Assembly (NCBI GenBank): GCA_025331565.1
Contig: JAFREQ010000065.1
Coordinates: 636,501-700,500, forward strand
DNA from: Holacanthus passer
Lineage: Eukaryota > Chordata > Actinopteri > Pomacanthidae
Length of the DNA stretch: 64,000 nucleotides
Direction: 5' to 3'
Every line of letters begins with the position of its first letter. The first letter of the stretch is position 1. Below, piece after piece: positions 51,970 to 59,944 of this stretch. The notes below the pieces were generated by a model that did no database searches, was not told the origin of the DNA, and saw nothing but the letters and a program-made list of their open reading frames with translations. The position numbers and the translations under genes are program-made.

Positions 51970-54900
51970 TTAAAAACACACACACACTGAAAGCGACGCA
52001 CGACGAGAAGGCTTCCCTAGGCTAACAGGTATTTAGCATTGGGTGGAAAAGAAGAGGCATCACTCCGGCAGACAACAATGATATCGCTTCCTGACACTCT
52101 ACCTCCTCTGGGTGTCCCATTACAATATCTCTTCCTCTTTCTCCCCCTTTCAATCTTCCCCTCTGTCTGTCTCCCCCCTCCCTCCATCACAGGCTGTCTT
52201 TCTGTCGCCTGCATCACTCTTCCTCTTTCTTCCCCTATCTTCCCCTCCTGTCACCTCCTCCATCCCCATTGTATCCATCTCCCTCCGTCCTCTCACTGTT
52301 CATTCATTGGTGGAGGGGTTGAGATGACAGCGCCTGTCTCACCCCCCTCCCTCCCCCAAGCTGGTGGGAGGAGGGAGGGTTCTGCGGTCGCGTGTTTTGC
52401 CTCGCGTCGCCAATGTACAGTCGCCGCTCGCTGTTACTGAGAGGAAACACGGAGACACCAGTAATCTGTCAGCCTGATCGGGCCGCTTTCGCCGTTTGCC
52501 AGATGCACGAGAGGAAGTGAGACAGGCGAGTGGGAGGGAGGGGGGTGAAAGAAGAAAGGGAGACAATGTGTGAGACTGAAAGAGAGTAGGAAGGGAGAAG
52601 AAAGGAAGGTTTGATGATTGATGAGTGAGAGGGTAACAAAAAGAGGGAAAAAGTGCACCAAGGACAGTTGGAGCACTAAATTGAGAACATTGGTTTTATG
52701 GAGTAAAAGGCAGCAGAAGAAAGACTTAATAGCGGGAGATAGACAAAGAGTGGAAGAGTAGTGGAGATAAAGCTCAGTGAATGTACTCTCTTCATTTAAT
52801 AGGGATTACAGGGCTGATCTGATGCACTTTGCAGGACCCTTCGCTCTGTCATATGGCTCTATATTTAATTATTCGCTGCCTTTAAGAGGCCTCAGTCGCA
52901 CAAAACCCAGAGCTCCCTGCAATAATCCAAATTCATTTTGAAACTGACACCAGATGGGGGCTGCCTGCCTGGCACGGGCTCACACTGACAACTGGTTTTC
53001 ATGGCGTTGGTCACTCCGCCCGCGTGTGCGTGGGCGGGTTCCCAGGAGGCCGGACTCACTCTTGGTGAAGCGCGGCGGGTTGTCGTTGACATCGGAGAGG
53101 GTGATGCTGACCGTCGTGGTTCCCGAGAGCCCGCCCATCTGTCCGGCCATGTCTTTAGCCTGGATCACGACCTGGTAGTTCTCCTTGACTTCTCGGTCCA
53201 TGCCGGGCAGCGCTGTCTTGATCAGGCCTGAGGAAAAACAGATTCACGATGAGAGTCTATTCTAAAGGAAAGTCCATCTGATTATTTCAGCCAAGTCATG
53301 TTTATACAGTTTGCCTCAGAGGCTTTACAATCTGCAGATCATGAGACTGTCAGTTTTTATTATATTTATTTCAATTTTAAGTTTTATTGTCAATTTGAAC
53401 TATAAACACAATTTGCTTCAAGCAGCTTTACAATCTATGCTCTGTCCTTAAAGCCTCGATTCAGATCAGGAAAGACTCTTTGACTGGGGAAAAAAAGCAC
53501 GAAACTTCAGGAAGAGCGACAGGAAGGATCCTTCTCCCAGGACGAACAGACATGTAGAATAGATCAACAACAAAATGACAGTATGCACAAACAACGTTGA
53601 GCTGAATCAAGAAGTCTGTTGATAGAAGATGAATCTGTAAATAGTTTCAATGAATCCTTTCAGCTAAAATGTCATAAATGTTCTTGTTTCAGTTTCCAAA
53701 ATGTGTTAATTTGCTGCTTTTCTTTGTCATATGTGATCAAACACTGAATATATTTGGGTTGTGAACTGATGGTTGGACAAAACAGGAAATGTGAAGGCTT
53801 GACTTTGCACTTTGCCACTTTTTTTTGATATTTTAAAGACAAAGAAGATCGTCGTCAGACTAATTGAAAACTGGAAAATAATAATTAGTTGCAATCCTAA
53901 AAGAATCTATCACTGTTAAATCTGATTGTTTGGAGTCTGGATGAAGTGTGACCTTGCTGAGAACAGCAGCACAAAGTTGAATCCACATATGTGTATTTGC
54001 TAGATTCCGGTGCATCAGCCGCATCTCATTGAGCCTTTTTCGTTCTTCGCTTCCTGAAAGCTGAAAACATTCTCTGAGGTGTGCTCAACATAAGAGGACC
54101 TTGCGACCTCGTTGACCCTTCAGCTGAGGTCGACAGGGTCCTTTTGCAGCAGCAAAGAGAACTTTTGGGTTTGCTGGAACATAAAATCTGAAAATGGTTA
54201 AAGACCTGAGCAGAATATTAGGTTATTTTCAGTTACTTTTAAAAGTCATTTACTCTTTTCTAACTCTGACAAACATGACACTGAGTACAGCAGCTGAATT
54301 ACATTACAGCAGGTTTATTTGTCACTGCAACAAAATGCAGTTTATAATCTAACCACAAGTTACAAAGAGCCGTTTATAGAAATATTTTAAATAAAGATGA
54401 ATAAATGTGTGTGAATAATAAAGTGCATTTAAAGATAATGTACAATAACATTAACTGTAATTTGTTCTGTATTGACCATAAATCAATTTACAGAGCAGAG
54501 CTGAAACAAATTGATCAACAGAAGAATAATTGCCAACTATTTTGATCATTTATTAACAATTTTCATCTTTTTTCAAGCTCAAAAATGACCCAAAATCTCC
54601 TCTTACAGCTTCTCAGTTGTGAGTATTTGCTGCTTTTTACTGTTTTATAGATCATAAACAGAACATCTTTGGGTTTTGGATTGTTGGTCAGACAAAACAA
54701 GACATTTGAAGATGAGTAATTACATCATCAAGACAATAATCAGAAGTTGAATTGATAATGAAAATAATCCTGAGCTGCAGCACAAACACAGAACATACAG
54801 TGGATGAAAGCAGCTGTGATGTAACTCTGATATGTACAGTAAAAGCAGAGCCAATAAAAAGTCTGTACAGCTCTAAAGCTCAATTGAAAATCATCTCTCA

Positions 54901-57900
54901 AACTATGAAAGTCTGCTCCAGCTTCATAAAATCAAGCCGCCACATGACATAAAAATAATGAACTGTTTCCGCGGGTGGACTCTGAATATCTAAATATCAC
55001 CGTGCTCACCTCTTCTAAAAATAAGCCAGTCCGCATCAGCCGTATTGAATTAATGATATTTCATTTTTTAGATTTATGCATCTACAGGCCAGAGAATTAA
55101 ACCACTAAGAACATTTTATTACTGAAAGGTCAGTGCTCTTGCTCGGTGTTCGCGGTGGCACCGAGCTCAGCGGCCACCCAGGAGCACATTTTGGTGTCTG
55201 TGTTCTCCTGATTCAGCCGGTAAGTGGACCAAAGGGCCAATCTACCAAAAAACCACAGCGAATGTCTTTAATTTTCCAAGTGCAGCTTTCGCCTCCAAAT
55301 GCATTCGGCATCATTTATCTCCTCTTTTGGAATTAAGGCTCTGTTAATGTTCAGCCTTTCAAGTGCCGTGCAGTTGCTTACTTCTCCGCTCCGACGCGTT
55401 AGATCTCTAGTTTGGAGTCAGGACGGAGGCTGAGTGAAGCGGTAATTGGCAGCATATTCAAAAGGTGCGCTCCGTCTCCCATCAGAGCTGGGTCTTAAAT
55501 CCTGGCTGCTATTACACGTTTGAATTTGAAGCATCAAAAAAAAAAAAAGAAGCAGGAGACGAAATAACAAAACATTTCACCCTAAATAAACTGCTTTGAC
55601 AAACTTCATCACTTTCGGTCTGAAGAGATGATTCACTTCATATCAAACAATAATGAAGAGGCTGACGTGGCACATCACTCAGATCACAGAGGCCTACGCT
55701 GTTCGACTCCACCTTGCTCTTTTCTTCCTCCCATACGTAAAAATGCAGACACAATGCAACGATGCACATCTCACTGACTGCTAAGAGAACGTTCAGGCGC
55801 CGTCGCAGGAAAACGTGCAGCCGCCTCGTATCTACCTTTGTTATTGCTTAATGACAACAATGCATAGACACAGAGGAGGAGAAGAGAAACAAATCCTGCT
55901 TATAATGTGATGTGTCCAGGCATGTCTTTGTGTAAGAGGGGATGTCAGCTTACATACCACATGTGGGATAAACCATATTACTGTTAATCCCTCCGCTAAT
56001 CTGCAAATGGCTTTTTTTTTTTTTTTTGTCGTTTCCCTTTTGTTTAAGCTAAAAAAAAAGACACGAGCGGGATGTGTTCCAAAGCACACATTAATGATTA
56101 AAAGTAGGAAGCGGCTAGATTTTTTGGGGCTTGCCACTCTCTCGGCTATAAATCCCCCCTCAGCCCGTCAGCCTGCGAGAGGAGGGAGGCGGACGTGTCG
56201 GTATTTTTGGTTCGGTTAAAGCATTCCAGGAGTTATTTTGTGATAAATTGTTTTAATTTTCTTCGCTGGTAAAGCTCAACTTGCCTCCTCCATTTCTGCC
56301 TCAGTTAGCGATTTGTTATGCTTCCCAGAATGGCCACCTCCAGACAAAGGGTGCAAACTCGTTGTGTTCGGCTGTGGGTTACATATGTAGGTGGAGAGTG
56401 CAATGGCATAAGCATTGTTGGAGCAGGAGGATAAGAGCTTTTCCCGCTGAAGAAAGAGCGAGCAGTCGTGCACATTAGTTAGAGAGCAACATCCTTCACG
56501 GCTGCAGTGCATGCTGGTCTACCGAGGCGACGCTGGGTGAGGAAAATTATAATCTTTGCCTTTTCTGTGATGGATTCTTCTTTGTGTTGCTGCTACACTG
56601 TGGAGCAAATCTACAAAAAAGGGCCCAGTCTTTTGATTCTGAAGGACAAACACTAAGACATGATGTTCACGTTTGACACTTTAGATAAATTCCCGCAGTC
56701 GAGTTTCACTGCTGAGCAGGAAAGATCCCAACACTGCAAAAATCTCCTTAAAGTCTTATTTCCTAAACGAGACTCTAAGAGAGAATGAGATTATTTTAAC
56801 TCGATTGTCAATTTGTTTGAAGCTTTTTATTCAAGATGCAAGACAAAAGTAAAGTCCTTGAAAAAGAGTTGGTTTCTTTTGGAAAAGGTTTTAAACATTG
56901 TTATTGTAGAGGCAGATTTTTCTTTTCAGAAAATGTTTTTAGGTTTTGACAGAAATGGAGATTTTCTAGTAGCGAAAAGTGCAAAAAGTTCTAGTTTCAG
57001 TGAAGCAGAAATCTCTTCTAACAAGCTGATTTTGGGAAATAAAATATTCAAGACTCAATCATTGACAGAATGGACTTAATAGGATTTTTTTCGCTGTCAC
57101 ACTTCTGACGTTTAAAAGAAAACACAACAAAATGGAGGCAGGAACACAAAGCACAACAACATCTGTATTGACTTCATTAAGAGTATTGACATGGAACCCG
57201 TCACTGACCGGTCTCCGGGTCCACAGAGAAGTACGGCTGCCCCTCCAGGATGCTGTACACCACCCTGGCGCTGTTCCCGTACGTGGCGTCGTCGGCGTCC
57301 GTGGCTGTCACCTGAATTACCGAAGTGCCTGGGGAGGAAGATTCATGACAATGATTTAGATCAACTCTTCAATACTGCTGAAATTTGTCTGCTAGATAAT
57401 TGGTTAAGCTGATGCACCTTCTGATGAGGTGTCGGATCCTCTTCTAATCACGCTCATGCAGAATGTGACTGATCATTTCTGTCCCTTTGCATTACCCAAA
57501 CCAATCTTTATTCCTCGGCCACTTATGCCCTTATACGTGATTGATTTTCGCGGGTAATCGATAAGTCCTAATGTATTTTTCTAAGTATATCTCTCTGAGC
57601 ATACAAGCGGCACCGATACCGGCTCTTTGCAAACCCCAAGAAGCCTATTAGTGTATCCACAGATCTGGAGTGTCTAAGAAGCCAAATATCTGATAGCAGG
57701 CGAACAACTGTGATCCATTTTCTCTTCCAGAGAGGCTGAAGCCCTATTTCAGTAGAACAAAGGGAAACGGTTAGCCAAGTGCTACCTCCCAAATGGCGCC
57801 TTGCGGGGCCAAGTGTTGCCTCATTACATGCAGAAGAAAATTAATTGAGTAGAAATATTTAATGGCAAAGTGGTATAAATATAGAATTGTGCAATACAAT

Positions 57901-59944
57901 GGGATAACGACCCCATGAAACTTCTCTAATTTGATGTCAGCCATGATCTGTAAGGGGTGAGAGGAGAGTTTCCTTCCTTTAAAATCGATGTGATTTGTAT
58001 GGATGACGGATGTTGCAGAGGAAAAAAAAAAAAAAAGAATTGGAGGACCAAAAAGCAGAGAGAGAAAGACCACGGCTGTCTGATTTGGTGTAAGTGACAG
58101 TTGGGGAAGATTCCTGAGCAAGTTCACCGAACCTTGATCACTAATACCTTTAACTAGGGAATTAGACTCAAAGAGGCTTTTCTGACATGGCGGCTTTTAG
58201 AAAAATATCACTGATCCACATCAGCCATCTCATCGCTGACTTTAAGCTTTTGAGAAAAGAATTTTCTGACAAACAAGTCAGGAATAATCACAGTTTTTGT
58301 GCAGGGGGAGTAAATTACCCCGACTGTAATCACTCAGCTGTCAGAGGAGGGGTGCGTCAAAGTCGTCCCTGACCGAGAGTCCGAGAGACGAATGTCAGAG
58401 CCGCGAGACTATAATAAAACTCAAAGTGTATGTCACATTTAAAGGGGCCGTGTCTCGACGCAGTCACTCGTGAACACATGCTCTGCCAAGCGCTGACATC
58501 ACACCTCGGTTGTTGCCATGGGCCCTCGTGCTGCCCTCAGATAAGTGCTGGACTCTCTCTTGGGGTTGCTGAACCGAGTGACAACTCTGTCACATGTCCC
58601 CCTGTCCCCCAAAGCTCGGCGGCGGCGGCAGAACACAGAGTCCGCGCCATGTTTTCATGCAAGTATTGATTAGCAGCTTTTTTATACTGTTTATCTATAT
58701 TCATGAGGCACAGCATGTACTTTCAGACTGAGAGCTCGAGCCAAAGTGCACGGAGAATTAAAGTTTAATTTGGGGCAGAATGACAGGAAGAAATGATAAC
58801 ATGAAACCCGGTGCTCAGAAACTGGCACTTCAGACGTGGAACTCGCAATTATTCACTGCGATGACACAGCTGACAATGCTGGTAATTAAATTAAGTAGTG
58901 TTTTAATAAGATACAATACTGTATTTAAGAGATTATCTGCGCCAGCGCTGTAACCGTCACAGAGATGCTTTACCTTGTTTATTCTCCGCTCATAAAGCAG
59001 CTCCTAGTCTCTCAATTAATTAGTCGGGGCCTCTTTGTTGAGTCTGCATCGTTATTATGATTGATAAAGTCCCATTGATCCGGTAAGACTGTCATTTTAT
59101 AACGTCTCTATCCTGTTTGAATCGTAAGCCTTTTAATCCAGCTCCTCACACACACAACTTTATTTGTGTAAACACTCAATTATTGTCTGTTTCATGATCA
59201 ATAAATATGGTTATACTCACTAAATGCAATTTTCCTCGCCGGCTGTACACACTTAAAAAACTAGGATCAGTTATTACTTTAATTTTTATTTCTTCCTTTA
59301 TTATTTATTTACTCATCTCTTGTTTTGTTTGTTCTTTTTTTTTGACCATAACCCCACATGGCAAAATCATGTCGGGGGAGGGGAGGGCTGAGTCCAGATG
59401 GGGGATTAATTTAACAACGTTTTAAAATGCTTTCTGATTTCTGAGCTTTGCTTTGTAAATCACACAGGCCAAAAAAAGAGTGACAAAACTGTATGTGATG
59501 ACTTTTACTGCAATTTGCACAGAAAAGAATTAATTTGGACAGAACAGTATATGATCATATCATCATGACTTATCTCACAAACGTATAGCACAGATACATA
59601 CATACAACATGAAGAGTTCATATGAGGAACATTTGGGGCAGAAACTCACCAATGTCAGACATCTCGGGGACTCGGGCCATGTACAGGTCCTTGGTGAATC
59701 GCGGCTCGTTGTCGTTGATGTCGTGGATCTTGATGATGAACTCGGACTGACCCTCCAGCGCCTCGTTGGTGAAGCGGTTGACGGCTTTGGCGTGGAGGAT
59801 GTAGTAGGCCTTCTCCTCCCTGTCCAGCCTCTTGGTGGCGTGGATGTCCCCCGACTTCTCGTCTATCTTGAAGAGGGTCCCGGCCCCCTCCCCCGTGAGG
59901 ACGTACCTCACGCTTCCGTCTCCTCGATCCGAATCTGAGTGAAG
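36111..59944 (-). CDS. cdh6: Cadherin-6 (K-cadherin), type II classical cadherin, lacking only 5' exon(s)
   Basis: Cadherin-6 is a plasma-membrane, calcium-dependent homophilic adhesion protein acting in kidney, neural crest and brain patterning. On the minus strand the exons are 59944-59650, 57328-57209, 53227-53060, 51007-50820, 47202-46949, 41716-41580, 40337-40216, 38631-38514, 37968-37717 and 36613-36111. They total 2157 nt: 718 residues plus TAA. The lengths 295, 120, 168, 188, 254, 137, 122, 118 and 252 are the conserved type II cadherin exon sizes. Visible parts are calcium-binding LDRE, DxNDNxP and DxD motifs of EC1-EC5, one transmembrane helix, and a cytoplasmic tail with p120- and beta-catenin-binding regions. 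The tail endings FKKLADMYGG and DFINQR, and the neighbour drosha, point to CDH6 rather than CDH9 or CDH10. The first coding exon (signal peptide, propeptide, tryptophan-bearing EC1 start) was not found up to 64000. Human CDH6 is 790 residues, so only about 70 are missing. Confidence 0.97.
36614..37716. other. cdh6 intron
   Basis: Intron of 1.1 kb. No repeat or gene was recognised. Confidence 0.85.
37717..37968 (-). CDS. cdh6: cdh6 exon: EC5 and transmembrane segment
   Basis: A 252-nt exon lies between acceptor gttgttctcag and donor gtgagt (minus strand). It encodes NTAWILTRRNSYN, the EC5 strand region YHVPVVISDGEFPMQSSTNT, the paired-cysteine stretch RVCTCDREGNMKLCNAEAL, and the hydrophobic membrane helix GLSTGALVAILLCVIILL. 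The size and the position of the membrane span match the penultimate exon of type II cadherins. Confidence 0.98.
37969..38513. other. cdh6 intron
   Basis: A 545-bp intron, much of it made of a common dispersed repeat (about 38087-38290) next to a G13 run (38066-38078). Confidence 0.85.
38087..38290 (+). mobile_element. common teleost dispersed repeat (retroposon-like)
   Basis: The order of phrases ccattcacaattcattcaca, acctattaacctt, ggaggaaaccc, acatgcaaactccacacaga, gaaccctgaacctt, tgctgtgagagcgagctcac and gctccaccgggccgcc follows a repeat found in very many fish loci. The familiar form includes catgcaaactccacacagaa and a ending like ccactgcaccaccgtgccgc. The copy is diverged and internally shortened. 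I do not assign a family name. Confidence 0.75.
38514..38631 (-). CDS. cdh6: cdh6 exon: EC4-EC5 region (118 nt)
   Basis: A 118-nt minus-strand exon lies between acceptor cttatttcag and donor gtaata. It encodes RIQTVSATDPDEPLGGHRFF and FSLAQEAAGKANFSVRDNK. DPDEPLGG is a calcium-coordinating turn. NFS is a potential N-glycosylation site. The exon begins in phase 0 and ends in phase 1, joining into the membrane-proximal exon. Confidence 0.97.
38632..40215. other. cdh6 intron
   Basis: Intron of 1.6 kb, AT-rich. It contains a complete MITE at 39566-39890. Nothing else was recognised. Confidence 0.85.
39566..39890. mobile_element. MITE with terminal inverted repeats (Tc1-like derivative)
   Basis: The left terminus caaccctgattccaaaaac (39568-39586) and the right terminus gtttttggaatcagggttt (39870-39888) are inverted repeats matching at 18 of 19 positions. 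Each is flanked by TA (39566-39567 and 39889-39890), as expected for Tc1/mariner target-site duplication. The 325-bp body has no open frame. Internal phrases (gtttggatcattccacaggt, aacaggtgataggatc) resemble the ends of longer fish elements whose transposase has an HTH domain, so this is probably a deletion derivative mobilised in trans. That parent link is from memory. Confidence 0.85.
40216..40337 (-). CDS. cdh6: cdh6 exon: EC4-EC5 linker (122 nt)
   Basis: A 122-nt minus-strand exon lies between acceptor gtgcttcccag and donor gttggt. It encodes NPRQISRVPVYIRVLDVNDN and APTFATNYETFVCENAKANQ. DVNDNAP is the canonical inter-repeat calcium-binding linker. The sequence is close to human (SRVPLYIKVLDVNDNAPEF). 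Confidence 0.97.
40338..41579. other. cdh6 intron
   Basis: Intron of 1.2 kb, AT-rich. No repeat or gene was recognised. Confidence 0.85.
41580..41716 (-). CDS. cdh6: cdh6 exon: EC4 (137 nt)
   Basis: A 137-nt minus-strand exon runs from acceptor tttgtgcag to donor gtaagt. It encodes YTIDRRTDMDRVFNIHAGNG, SVFILRELDREENAW and HNISVIATEF. LDREEN carries the LDRE calcium-binding motif, and HNIS contains a potential N-glycosylation sequon. The single leftover bases at each end restore arginine before YTID and asparagine before NPRQ. Confidence 0.97.
42316..42335. repeat. poly-A tract
   Basis: Twenty consecutive A. Confidence 0.9.
43833..43852. repeat. (CA)n microsatellite
   Basis: About ten AC units. 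Confidence 0.92.
44659..44749. repeat. 24-bp inverted repeat with 43-nt loop
   Basis: The left arm (44659-44682, beginning tccatttagtagctt) and the right arm (44726-44749, ending tagctactaaatgga) are reverse complements at 23 of 24 positions. No target-site duplication or longer terminal repeats are visible, so it may be a small foldback element or a structured intronic hairpin. Confidence 0.85.
46949..47202 (-). CDS. cdh6: cdh6 exon: EC3-EC4 (254 nt)
   Basis: A 254-nt minus-strand exon runs from acceptor tgtgtttgcag to donor gtactg. It encodes PLDFERKRQYSLRVQVENVH, INPRFFSVGPFKDEATVKI, VVEDVDEPPVFERASYVMEV and the DPDDKSSLV stretch. LDFE and DVDEPPVF are the calcium-binding elements at the EC3-EC4 boundary. 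The local GC content is clearly higher than in the flanking introns. Confidence 0.98.
47203..50819. other. cdh6 intron
   Basis: Intron of 3.6 kb with a poly-A run (48118-48144). No gene or transposon was recognised. Confidence 0.85.
48118..48144. repeat. poly-A tract
   Basis: Twenty-seven consecutive A. No recognisable retroposon body precedes it. Confidence 0.92.
50820..51007 (-). CDS. cdh6: cdh6 exon: EC3 (188 nt)
   Basis: A 188-nt minus-strand exon runs from acceptor ttctctgcag to donor gtcagg. It encodes LYEFRVPESIELGSTVGLIC, AMDADIGENAEMDYRIIGSD and GPGMFDITTNRSTQEGVIVL. DADIGENAE is a calcium-binding loop of type II cadherins. The donor gtcagg is less common than gtaagt, but the exon length and protein fit exactly. 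Confidence 0.97.
51008..53059. other. cdh6 intron
   Basis: Intron of 2.1 kb. It holds a GAAA run (51077-51092), a poly-T (51693-51708), a CA tract (51942-51969) and a long pyrimidine-rich block (about 52090-52300). No gene was recognised. Confidence 0.85.
51942..51969. repeat. (CA)n microsatellite
   Basis: About 14 CA units, followed shortly by a second, shorter CA run near 51976-51988. Confidence 0.95.
53060..53227 (-). CDS. cdh6: cdh6 exon: EC2 (168 nt)
   Basis: A 168-nt minus-strand exon lies between acceptor gtttttcctcag and donor gtgagt. It encodes LIKTALPGMDREVKENYQVV, IQAKDMAGQMGGLSG and TTTVSITLSDVNDNPPRFTK. It holds the EC2 MDRE motif and the EC2-EC3 linker DVNDNPP, almost identical to human CDH6 (IIKTALPNMDRE, QAKDMGGQMGGLSG). 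Confidence 0.98.
53640..53905 (+). repeat. degenerate AT-rich dispersed repeat
   Basis: It shares with 54490-54780 the order tttgctgctttt, tgatcaaacactgaatat, tttgggtt, ggttggacaaaacagg and a terminal ataattagttgcaatcc. It lacks coding potential. The ends are approximate. Confidence 0.6.
54490..54780 (+). repeat. degenerate AT-rich dispersed repeat (best copy)
   Basis: This is the most complete copy in the window: attgatcaacagaagaataa, ttgccaactattttgatcat, tttttcaagctcaaaaatga, cagcttctcagttgtgag, tttgctgctttttact, catctttgggttttggat, ggtcagacaaaacaagacat and a terminal tgaaaataatcctgagctgc. The phrases recur in the same order at 30510-30945 and 53640-53905. Confidence 0.65.
57209..57328 (-). 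CDS. cdh6: cdh6 exon: EC1-EC2 (120 nt)
   Basis: A 120-nt minus-strand exon lies between acceptor cttcctccccag and donor gtcagt. It encodes TSVIQVTATDADDATYGNSA and RVVYSILEGQPYFSVDPETG. DADDATYGNSA is the EC2 calcium-binding loop. Phase 1 at both ends gives glycines at both junctions, as in other type II cadherins. Confidence 0.97.
57329..59649. other. cdh6 intron
   Basis: Intron of 2.3 kb with a short poly-A (58021-58035). No repeat family or gene was recognised. Confidence 0.85.
59650..59944 (-). CDS. cdh6: cdh6 exon: EC1 (295 nt)
   Basis: A 295-nt minus-strand exon runs from acceptor ttttcctcgcag to donor gtgagt. It encodes LHSDSDRGDGSVRYVLTGEG, AGTLFKIDEKSGDIHATKRL, DREEKAYYILHAKAVNRFTN, the linker DINDNEPRFTK and VPEMSDI. 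The LDREE and DINDNEP motifs form the EC1-EC2 calcium site. An RGD tripeptide lies at 59926-59918. The frame at the acceptor is open upstream into intron, but the protein match begins exactly at LHSD. The preceding exon is out of the window. Confidence 0.97.

Larger units (their letters stand above)
53228..57208. other. cdh6 intron
   Basis: Intron of 4.0 kb, AT-rich. It contains two relics of the AT-rich dispersed family (53640-53905 and 54490-54780). Nothing else was recognised. Confidence 0.85.
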
